Assembly: GCA_019649035.1 (NCBI GenBank)
Contig: BMAT01000679.1
Coordinates: 177,164-202,635 of the forward strand
Length of the DNA stretch: 25,472 bases
Direction of reading: 5' to 3'
From: Elysia marginata
Taxonomy: Eukaryota; Mollusca; Gastropoda; Plakobranchidae
This document shows, one piece after another, positions 10,506 through 19,375 of this stretch. Both the position numbers and the translations under genes were made by a program. Numbering within the stretch: position 1 is the first letter of the stretch; every line of letters begins with the position of its first letter. The notes beneath the pieces were generated by a model. That model had not been told where the DNA came from, searched no databases, and worked only from the letters and a program-made list of their open reading frames with translations.

Positions 10506-11380
10506 ATGTTAGTGTGACAATACATTTTACTTTTTAGGCTTTGCACTGTCTTTATTTGTCATCATTATTGGTCTAGGCATTTATATAGATTTTTAACACG
10601 ATTGCAATTTCCTAGATGCAAGTAAAAAATAGCTGCGCCTAGGTGACAAGATAGAGGAATTCTTTTGATTACCCTTAGATGACGCCGGAATAACTGTCTC
10701 GAATGTCTGCAAAACTGTTGCACTCTTATCATTAATCTAAAACTCTCGAAAACGATTTTTATAATGAATGTGTTATTATCTAATCTAGAAATATGACCTC
10801 TAAGCTTAGATTAGCTCACCTTAGATTTTCTACCCAATTCACCACCCCATAAAAAGCTCAATAAACAGATCATCATCTCTTGACGAGTGTTAGGTTTAAA
10901 AAATTAATTTTAGTTTCAAAACATTTCTTTTTGACAAGAACGCACAAAACATAATGAAAAAAGGTATGTAACAACAAGCTAGCATTAGTATAGGCCTACT
11001 GCAAAAACACTATGCATTTAAAAATTAAATAACATTATTGTGCAATCATCTTTAAACACACTTCCTAACAACTATTAGCTTACGTTTACTTGAATTCTTA
11101 GCAATGCTTGATGTCTGTGGGATTTTCGTCCATTGTACGTTAAAGTTCTAAAGTTCTTTTTCTAAGCATTTATTTAACGATGATGCTCTATCGTCTTATC
11201 TAAATCATTAAACACTCAATTTTTTGCGTGGGAAAACTATCAATTCTGTTTAGATCTAGTGAGTGTATGAACTTGCCAAGACTATGTTGGTGTTGATTGA
11301 AGCCCCTTTATTTCTTTCAGTGCTGCAGCCGTAAGATAGACTTTACAGTCAGAAATACAACATCCACCGGCAAGACAACA
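10506..11380. other. AT-rich non-coding DNA
   Basis: No feature is recognisable. At 11304-11330 an acceptor-like TTTCTTTCAG is followed after ten bases by a donor-like GTAAGA. An exon that small is not credible without other support. Confidence 0.5.
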
Positions 11381-11720
11381 TTATGACATTTCGGGAATTG
11401 CTCTGTCCAAAGAATGTTCCAGAAAAATGGATTCATAGTTGAAGTTTTGTTTCGCAAAAACATTGCTATGCAACTTCAGTCCAAGGCCAGGCCTGGTATG
11501 TCTGTTCGATGTAATGTTTTTAGCAAGCGTCCGGTTACTTGTGAAAACGATTGGAAATATCTTAAAAGCTTTGTTTTTATGCAAGCAGAGCCTTAAACTT
11601 TTTTTTTCAGGAGTGGTATCAAACCATTTTATTTTAAGCTCTATGGCGTTAAGAGATGACGTGCAGGGAATGTCTGAGAAAAAAATAGAGATCAAACGAA
11701 ACCACTTTTCATTAACATAG
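11381..11720. other. Stretch open on both strands, no family recognised
   Basis: A 104-codon minus frame (11381-11695) and a 93-codon plus frame (11439-11720) overlap almost fully. Both open on TTG rather than ATG. Such a long stop-poor stretch on both strands is unusual in this AT-rich window. On the plus strand a strong acceptor (T8 then CAG, ending at 11610) could open a terminal exon of 35 codons ending at 11720. I recognise no domain in either reading. A decayed transposon fragment is the alternative. Confidence 0.25.
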
Positions 11721-12099
11721 AGACAGCGTTACTATAGCAAAACTACTAATAAAATGAATTTGTTGTTCGTAAAAAGTCTATGTAGCTGAAAACGTCAAAG
11801 CTATAATTGTTGACAAAAATAAGATCTTAAAGTACACAAAGAACATCTGTTGAAGTAAAAGGCAATTTGATTATTATTTTTTGTTGTTGTTTGTAAAAAT
11901 AAATTTCAGTGAATTTAATCAAGAGCGCCTTTACCTCATTTGGAACTTAAAGTACTTTTCTCCGAGAATAAATAATCGGTGCTTGTACTTTTACAACACC
12001 GGCCATACGAAAAGAACACAAGAAAATTGTGCATAATGCACAGAAAATCAACATGGAGATTGATGTATTAAATGAATTATTCATTCTAAAAAGTTTAAG

Positions 12100-12480
12100 G
12101 TGGTTCCTCTTTCTCCTCCCTTTTTACATTTCTATTTCTCAATGGCTTTCCTTATTTCTCGTCCTCGCGCCTCGTCCAAGCACCAAAACTGAGTTAATGC
12201 GGTTTTTTTTAATTTGTCTATCAGTCTATACGACTGTTTGTCGTCTTTCTTTCTTTATTTCTGGTTTTCTGTCTGTTGTTCAACTGTCTATTTATGTATC
12301 TGTTTCTTTGCTATCGATAATTATGTGTGCTTATGTCTTTTATCTATTTAAGTACCTTTCTTCTATCTTTTTATCTATCTATCTATCTAAAATTTCTTTG
12401 CTTTTTTTCGGAGTTTTAACTTTTTTTTTCTCCTATTATTTGTCCTTCTCTGTCTCTTATTTCCTCACTCTTAATATCTT
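12100..12480 (+). repeat. Pyrimidine-rich degenerate low-complexity tract
   Basis: T/C-rich DNA with scattered TCTATCT, TGTCTATC and TTTCTTT units and a short ATCT run at 12372-12388. It carries the longest open frame of the window (186 codons, 12029-12589), whose Leu/Ser/Phe/Ile/Tyr-dominated product is what T/C repeats give when translated. I read it as a decayed microsatellite, not a membrane protein gene. Confidence 0.7.
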
Positions 12481-12625
12481 TCGACGAATCCAATTATGTC
12501 ATTTCAATATTACTTCTTTTGAAATGACAAACAACTACTGCTTTGACCGTTATGTGCGACTTCAACCTGTCTGGCTTGCACTATCTTAGAATTTGTATTT
12601 CCTAGGGGATCGCTCTCCTTCTGGC

Positions 12626-12722
12626 GCTCTCTCTCTCTCTCGCTCTCTTTATCTTTCTCTCTCTATCTATAAATCTCTATCACTCTCTTTCTCTCGCTTT
12701 CCCACTCTCTCTCTTTCTCTCG

Positions 12723-12784
<62 letters not shown>

Positions 12785-12810
12785 CTATCTGTCTATCTCT
12801 CTATCTCTCT
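12626..12810 (+). repeat. Compound (CT)n-(ATCT)n microsatellite array
   Basis: Interrupted CT repeats run from 12626. They become perfect at about 12729-12755 and are followed by ATCT units (about 12756-12785) and mixed CT/ATCT/GTCT to 12810. The array abuts the SINE-like element at 12811. The 87-codon frame at 12593-12856 is translated repeat. Confidence 0.95.
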
Positions 12811-13080
12811 GTGGCCTAGCGGTAAGACATTCGCTCAGAGATCGGGGGGTGCGTAGTTCGATCCACGGCCGAGTCAAACCAAAGACTTTAAAATTTGTAT
12901 TAGCAGCCGATCCGCCTATTTTATTTAGTGTCAAGTCTGGTCGGCGCGGTGTCAGGATAATTTGAATGGGTGTGGTGTACGCAAGCGCTCCTTACATCAC
13001 AGTGTTGCAGCACGCTTTCTATTGTCCCCAGCGCCGTTTTTTTATATAACCTCGAAGTTGACTGGAACCTTAAAAATTCT
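12811..13080 (+). mobile_element. tRNA-derived SINE
   Basis: The head carries both internal RNA polymerase III promoter boxes: TGGCCTAGCGG at 12812-12822 matches an A box and TAGTTCGATCC at 12854-12864 matches a B box, at tRNA-like spacing. A body of about 200 bases with no tRNA resemblance follows, including GTCGGCGCGGTGTCAGGATA near 12938. It ends near TTGACTGGAACCTTAAAAA, which runs into a CT repeat and the assembly gap. Similar heads and bodies are familiar from mollusc SINEs, but I cannot name the family. The element is inserted between two CT arrays, and slippage there may have caused the gap. Confidence 0.8.
12812..12864 (+). promoter_or_regulatory. Internal Pol III promoter (A and B boxes)
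   Basis: A box at 12812-12822 and B box at 12854-12864. The B box has A where the consensus GGTTCGANTCC has its second G. Both are intact enough that transcription is conceivable, but activity is not shown. Confidence 0.6.
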
Positions 13081-13086
13081 TTCTCT

Positions 13087-13148
13087 NNNNNNNNNNNNNN
13101 NNNNNNNNNNNNNNNNNNNNNNNNNNNNNNNNNNNNNNNNNNNNNNNN
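13087..13148. other. Assembly gap (62 N)
   Basis: Unknown bases directly flanked by CTCT on both sides, so the gap almost certainly lies inside a (CT)n tract. The true length is unknown. Frames reported across it are artefacts. Confidence 0.99.
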
Positions 13149-13190
13149 TCTCTCTCTCTCTCTCTCTCTCCCTTTCTCTCAATCTCTTTA
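13149..13190 (+). repeat. (CT)n microsatellite after the gap
   Basis: Continuation of the CT tract that precedes the gap, perfect for about 22 bases and then interrupted. It is probably one array with the CT bases at 13081-13086. Confidence 0.95.
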
Positions 13191-13300
13191 TCCTTTCTAT
13201 GTCAGCAACTCTTATTCTCTTTTTTGCCTCTACCAATCAATTTATCTATCTACTAATATATTTCTATCAACACCTATTTAAACTCATGAACTTGTTATAG

Positions 13301-13441
13301 TGCTTCGAGCTCGAGTTGGCCGTCTCAGCAGGTGGACATTTTGTAGACTTCGTAAAGTCGTTCGATAGAATGATGTTGCCCTGGGCTCCTATGATTGCAG
13401 AACGTGGAGATTTCTTGAACGGTGAGGCTAGGCTGGTTTTT
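13301..13441. other. Coding-like island, possible exon or RT fragment
   Basis: On the plus strand 47 codons are open between TAG (13298-13300) and TAA (13442-13444) with a well-mixed composition. The segment GGHFVDFVKSFDRM resembles motif A of reverse transcriptases (hydrophobic-D-x-x-K-x-F-D). The following WAPMIAERGDFLN is not typical of that family. An AG at 13299-13300 and a GTGAGG at 13422-13427 could bound a 121-base exon. The minus strand is also open across the island (segment IIGAQGNIILSNDFTK), so the strand is not certain. GC content is clearly above the surroundings. It lies just outside copy B of the long repeat. Confidence 0.4.
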
Positions 13442-13844
13442 TAAGGTCCGATTTAAGTATAGCGCGCAAATTTGTCGGTCTAGCGTAAGTTGTTTCTATA
13501 TTTCAATAATCTCCCGTTTTAGTTTGCGAAAGGTAATAATCATTTTCATAATTAGTCTTAAACCCAGTTGGATGTGTAAAGTTTCCCATTAGGCTATTCT
13601 AATTTGAGCAAACCTTTATTTTCAGCTTTCGAACATCGAAAATTTGATAGATTTTGTGAACAAATTATTTTTAAACATTCTTTTCGTGTAAAATATTGAG
13701 AAAAAGAGGAAAAACATACAAAAACATATTCGTTTTCTTATTCCGTGGTTCGAGTCAATTTGAATGTTTGTAAGGTATTTGGCATTTATTTTAAATTAAT
13801 ATAATTCATCTATTCATCTCTTTGCGTATCTGCCTTCCTGCCGT

Positions 13845-16800
13845 AACAAAGTTCCCCAAGGACAGATCACCTAAATGAACCGACTTGCACTTCGCCCACT
13901 GAGCAATACCGTACCTACAGCATTTGATATTTTACGTTTGTCCAAATCTACAAGCCGCTGTTACCTGGTTCTGATTCTATTTTTTTGTTCTTCCACAAAA
14001 CTTTTTCCAATGGTGCATTTAGTATAAGCATCTGTTTTTCTTTGTTTTCTTTTTTAATTTGAAAAGAGTGGAGGACATGCCCTTTATTTCATTAAAGAGT
14101 TCTCGTTTTTAGAGCTCTAAAAACCTGTATACTTTATGAAAGAGCTTTGAATTATGTAACGTTTTTGAGTTTAAAAATATCGGCTAATGTTTTTTGTTCG
14201 TCAACACTGAACAATCTTCTGTAGGCTTGGGGGTGGAGGGTTAGTATCATCTTTGCCTTGTTTTGAGCTGTAACACTGAGAGAACGTTGAGGTTCCTTGA
14301 CATTTAGATAAGAAATAATTCCAGAGGGATACTATTTCCATTCTTTTTGTCATAAAAACAATGGAATGCCCGGAAACTTTTTCTAAAGATTGCACGCTGC
14401 TATTTTGATTCTATTGTGGATATTTAAAGAAATCTCAATGGTTGAACTCTTTTTTAATATTTATGTAAAAATAGTCTTTAATCAAAATGTCACATTGGTT
14501 TAAATTCAGAAAACATCGGTTGCGATATATGTCTTGCAGTAGTTAAACTCTCGATGCTCACCGCTTAGAAGGTTTCCTTTAAACTTTACTATGACTTTTA
14601 TACTTAAGAAGCAGATTTCGCTTTTAAAGAAAGCTTTGTATGTGTGTGCATGTATGTGAATATAATAAGTTGGTTTTTTGCATCATAATATAACATAATA
14701 TATGGGTTCAATTCTTGGCAATTTAATGGCAAAAATGTCAAATATTGTTTTCCTCCTAAACAGTTTTTGCAGCACTCCCTTTTATCCAGAGCTTTTTGTG
14801 TTGGATGATGTGAAGATAAAAAAATTGCCATTTTGCTTTAGATTTTGAATTGAAACTGTCTCTTGTACATCTGATATGAGTCTCGGCATTTTTTCTTCGT
14901 CATACATCATTATAAATACACCGGTGATCAACTACATCAAATTAGAGGTTGCGCATTATGAGGCTATCGATAAAAAATCTTGCAATTGCATTAAATTGAA
15001 GGTTGTAAGGTGTGAACAAGCTACGTAGGCGTTAAATGTTTCCTTTCGCAACCAGATTGCGTGTCGTTGTTATTGACGTTTGAACAAAAGTACGTGCTAA
15101 TACCTAATTTGCTAACTGTATCATTGTAATATAGAGTGAGTCAAGCTGCTTTACATAAAAACTGCTGAATATTAGTTTTATACTCAAGCACAGCTTCAAT
15201 GATTGCTATGACTTATCGCAATTTCAAATCATTTAAATCGGAGTCATGCCAATGTAGTAACTATTTGGTTTCTGTTGAGGAAGTGATGACGCCCCTGTTG
15301 GCTAAAAAAAGATAGTTCCATTTTTAAGTCCACATCTATATTTATTGACCTCTTTGTGCTTTTAAATATTCGAACTTATTGTTTGGAGAAGAGAGCGTCA
15401 ATTTTATGTTCAGGTACAATGAAATTTAAAGACAATAACTTTTATGGTAGTTCTAAAAATCCAAATCCAACGGCTAAGATTTTGTGCGCAGTATCATTGG
15501 AATTATTTTTGCTTTTGTTTCTTCTCTAAAATATATACAGCAACAGTAGAGAATGTTATTGAACACGTGTATTTTTTTTTGTTAGCGCAAGTTCAAATAT
15601 CGGTCGATTGTAGCCAGATTCTGATGGCTAATTCGGCGCTTGTGTTACAAGACACTTTAATTTGTCCCCACATCTGATCTTGGGTGAGACCACCTCGGAA
15701 ATCTTCAACAAGGAAGAATTACTGTTACCAGCACCATTATAGTATTCGTTGTTGGCTGGCTAAGGGTAACCTAATGCTGAGCGGTTTTTTACTTATTTTT
15801 AAAAGAATATGCGTGTATACGAAGCGATGTAGTTACACATTACGGTTTTAGAAAATAAAAAAAAAAATATTATTGCAATAATCATATCTTCCAAAGGATC
15901 TGTTTTCAAGCACGCATGAAAAGTACAAATCGTTGCATTAGACGCTCTTTCCAGTCTTTTTCTTTTTTTCCAGAAATTCTATAAAAGGAGTTTCACTTCT
16001 AAGTCAGACTTGTGCTAAACTAAGGTTACTTTGTTAACGTAAGACATGTTAACATGTATCGCTTTTTTTTAGCGAAATCCGTTCTGACACCACATTAGAA
16101 GTATAGCGGGAGCGCTTATTTTTGGGTATGCAGTACAGATATCTAGTTTCTGCCCATCCAACCCAAGACTTTTCAGTTCCTGTAAACTCAATTAGTGTAG
16201 TCTTCCCGGTGTCGATTCATGGAGGGGGCCGTGGGGTCTCAAGATTATGCTGAGCTCCTAGGTATCGCAGCGCTCACTTTTTGGGCATTGCAAAAATGAA
16301 TCTTACTTTCCTTTCTAACGCTTGCTCCACTTTTCAGGTGATTGAGAATGAACAGTGGGTACAAATGCTAAGGTGTTTGACTGGGATGTCAAAAGATGTA
16401 GGTTTTATCCATGATTAAGGCGAAATATCTGCCTAGGTTTGCTGTTTTGTTGAGTAGCTCAGTCAAATTTATGCTTGACGAATGTAAAAAAGCAAATAAG
16501 GATTGAAAAATGTTTAATTCACATAATAAGCCATGTATTTAAATTCCAGTACGACAATGCTATTCAACCGTGACAGTATTACCACTTTTTTATGTTATTA
16601 CCTATTGTAGGTTATTAGTAATTTGAATTTAATTCATCTAAGTGTATTCATATGAGTGCAACCGGGGTTTAGAAGAGAGGTGCTTTAGCAGTTTTACAAT
16701 GTTTTTGCTCGCAGGTATCTTTAGTATTGTTTACTAAAAGCATTGACTCGAAGTCTATAAACAGACCGTCTCCTTCCTAGAAGCTTTATATCTTCAACAA

Positions 16801-17460
16801 GTCTTTTCCGGAACCTAGGTCAAGTTTTCAACAACTGGTAGATACCCAATCCCTATCAAACATGCAATAAATCCACAAAAGCGATGCTTATGAACGTTGC
16901 TTTTTACTTGCTCACCGGAATTAAAATCTTAACTCGCTCACGGCCTTTGCACTGAACAACAATAGTAAAGAGGCTACTAATAACCTTTCAGATTTATGGG
17001 CCAACCAAACCACTAGCATGCATCTCCAAAACGTTAAGACTGGCGTGCAATCTTACACAATGGAAAAGACGAGAGAGAAAGAGAGATACAAAACAGAGAA
17101 ACCAATTTTCCAAAGACCAATCTCCAATCTGTCCAGTTTGATAGTGACCCCAATAGCGGGAAAACCAATTTATGAGGAACTGAGTAAAGGGGGAAGCGAG
17201 GAAACTGTGAGGTCTTGATAATTAGTTTGAGTACATGGATCTTTGGCCTTTGAGGATGGAAGTAGGAAGAAAGGTTTTACTTGAAGCTAATTTCAGTACA
17301 GTCGGGTCTGAGCCTACATAGGATCTGGGATAAGCACTGAGACGTGAACGTAAGTCTAACCAGCCAAGGATGGGGGCACAGGGTAGTCAAGAATCTTACT
17401 AGGTGGTTTATGAGCATGTGATGTATGCACGCTGCAGGTTACGAGTGAAAAACGGAATAA
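13845..17460 (+). repeat. Long diverged direct repeat, copy B
   Basis: Partner of 2545-5640, in the same orientation. Clear blocks are at 13866-14180, 14606-14629, 15612-15745, 16136-16285 and 17107-17429. Copy B is about 0.5 kb longer, with the extra sequence between about 14630 and 15600. The block at 17107-17429 shares with copy A landmarks such as TTTCCAAAGAC, TCTCCAATCTGTCC, AACCAATTTATGAG, AATTTCAGTACAGTC and GCATGTGATGTATGC. The copies do not share open frames: the 66-codon plus frame at 17018-17218 only partly parallels one in copy A. The conserved signal is therefore not obviously protein coding. Confidence 0.8.
17392..17429 (+). other. Best-conserved piece of the long repeat
   Basis: The run from TCAAGAATCTTACTAGG to AGCATGTGATGTATGC differs from 5568-5609 at only about three or four positions. 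The surrounding block is far more diverged. It may be a functional non-coding element or the end of a repeat unit. Confidence 0.5.
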
Positions 17461-17862
17461 ATTGAAGATGTCTCTACCCGCGTTATATGCTGGTTGGTTT
17501 AATTTTGTTTTTCATGATAACAATGATTTAGGTGTCTCTTTTTTCGAAATTATCATGAAAACAAACTGTTACACCGAAAGTGGTGGTAGCAGTCACAATT
17601 CCATTGGTTAAAACAAGAATAGGATTTTTTTTAATATTGAGGATGATATTATGGGTTAAGATGAAGAATGAGAAAACCAGTCATCATGAATGACGTTGTG
17701 GTAAAGACAGAGCTGTTTATAATATATTTTCTCTCTGAGGATGTCGATTATATATTATAATGATGGTGATAGTGATACTAAGAATGGGAATGTTCAATTT
17801 ACTGGTCAAAATTGTGATAAGTTTAAAATGATTAGGGCGATGAAAATCATGACGATCAAGAA

Positions 17863-17896
<34 letters not shown>

Positions 17897-18060
17897 GATT
17901 AGGGTAGTAAATGATAGTGGGACTGCAGTCATTTCAGGGACAAGATTAATGACCATGAACTTGATGATACCGACGACGTTTCACTTTATCGCGTGAAAAC
18001 GCCGTGCTTCAGGTTATAGATACACTTTTTACAGTTTCGTGGAACAGCTTAGTTCTTTTT
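17461..18060. other. Non-coding DNA rich in GAT units
   Basis: No gene. From about 17640 the sequence is full of scattered GATGAT, GATGGTGAT and ATGAAG units around a core microsatellite. This looks like the decayed flank of a larger GAT array. The 79-codon minus frame (17717-17956) includes a poly-His run that is the translated repeat. Confidence 0.6.
17863..17895 (+). repeat. (GAT)n microsatellite
   Basis: About eleven GAT units, perfect apart from the edges, within the GAT-rich region 17640-17990. Confidence 0.95.
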
Positions 18061-18074
18061 TTTTTATTTCACAG

Positions 18075-18126
18075 CTTGTTTCGGCTTGGTGGCTCTGTGT
18101 GCCCATGTCTATTCCCAGCATTGGAT
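18075..18126 (+). other. Weak exon candidate after a strong splice acceptor
   Basis: A long T-rich tract followed by TTTCACAG (ending at 18074) is an excellent acceptor. The next 52 bases are GC-richer and end at a weak donor-like GTAAAA at 18127. All three plus frames are open over it, so the frame cannot be chosen. One reads CFGLVALCAHVYSQHW, a membrane-like segment. No family is recognised and chance is likely. Confidence 0.15.
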
Positions 18127-19254
18127 GTAAAAGCATCTATATCTTGAAGTAGCTTTAAATTTTCTTTTTGCAATAAAAAATGAGCGAATTAGAAAGGTTC
18201 GTACACCTTAGATTTGTACAGAGAATATTGTACACCGTCGATCACTCTACGCTTTATTGTTGTTTTTCACACTAACACAATTGTATATCACAGCCTGGAG
18301 AGATCGATCAGCGTGTAAAAGAGAAATTTACTGATACAGAGATGAGTATGACGACTGCAACTATTAAAATTTACATTAATTGTTTGTTATTATGCCTCAA
18401 TTATAGCGAAATGAAAAGATGATCTCTCCATGTTATATTTTGATTCATTGAGACAAAATTGACTTTAATTCCAATGCTAAAATGTTTTTAAGGTTCAGAT
18501 ATCATCAACTAAAATAAAAGTCACATCTTCAGATTTCAAAGATTTTTTATAGCATTTTCCTGTTTAATTAGCTGTGAGATCAGATTAACGTGTTGTGCTA
18601 TTGAATAAGGTACTTTATGTTTTAGTTAGTGCATAAATGTGTTGTGACCTTTAGGCTCTATCTATTCTAATTTAGTCTTCAAGCATCAGAACTTCAAACG
18701 CAATAATTAAAAACTTGAATTACATCACATTCATACCAGCATCTTGCGTAGGTGGCCAGGTTTTCCGCGCGCAAGCTATTCCTATCGATATGCCAAGAGA
18801 AGAAATTGCTATTATTATGCGCTGAGTTCGTTTCTCTGTTTCAGTGCATCGTGTTAGGCTTTGAAGAATTGTTCAATAAGTGTACTAAAATTTAAATAGT
18901 AATAATTGGGCCAGAAGTCTTACTTCAGCGAATTTTGAGAGGCGAATTTTATGTATTCATGCCATAGCTTTAAATAAGCAGGCGTTTAATAAACAGAACA
19001 AAAAAACACAGGTTGGGAAATCCAAATGCTCACCTTGGTGTTTTTTAATTACTTTTTTTACGATAACAGTGGTTAAGACTATAACTCAATTAATTTTCAA
19101 GAAGTGTAAAGTTTAAAACTGGTAGCACATAAGAATATTCCTTCAGTGAAGTTTAGATTTTATAAAGGGTAAATGTTTAGAAAGCGATTATTTCGCTTAT
19201 ATGTTTCCATTTTGTATTATTATATTTTCTAAAACCTGTAGATACCTCTCACCA
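18127..19254. other. AT-rich non-coding DNA
   Basis: No gene is recognisable. A 48-codon plus frame lies open around 18750-18895. It spans an acceptor-like TTTCTCTGTTTCAG at 18833-18846, but no donor or family supports it. Confidence 0.5.
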
Positions 19255-19375
19255 CTGTCTGCATCACTATAATCAGCATTGTCATTATCAACGTCACAAG
19301 CACTGTCAACATCATTATCATCATCATCATAATCATCATTTTCTCTATTCTCATCACCTCCTTTCACTCTTCATC
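19255..19375 (+). repeat. Degenerate (ATC)n array
   Basis: Scattered ATC and CATCATTATCATC units, densest at about 19308-19340. The array is the reverse complement in type of the GAT array 1.4 kb to the left. Confidence 0.85.

Noticed and set aside
11317..11340. Micro-exon between TTTCTTTCAG and GTAAGA
   Set aside because: Only ten bases lie between the two sites and nothing else supports it.
12029..12589. Longest open frame of the window (186 codons, plus), multi-membrane-like product
   Set aside because: It lies in T/C-rich decayed microsatellite DNA. The Leu/Phe/Ser/Ile/Tyr bias follows from the base composition and no domain is recognisable.
12962..13300. Frames of 103-112 codons across the CT repeat
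   Set aside because: They run through the unknown bases of the gap and through CT repeat, so the reading frame is meaningless.
13740..13760. B-box-like GGTTCGAGTC
   Set aside because: No A box at the right distance and no SINE body, so chance is likely.
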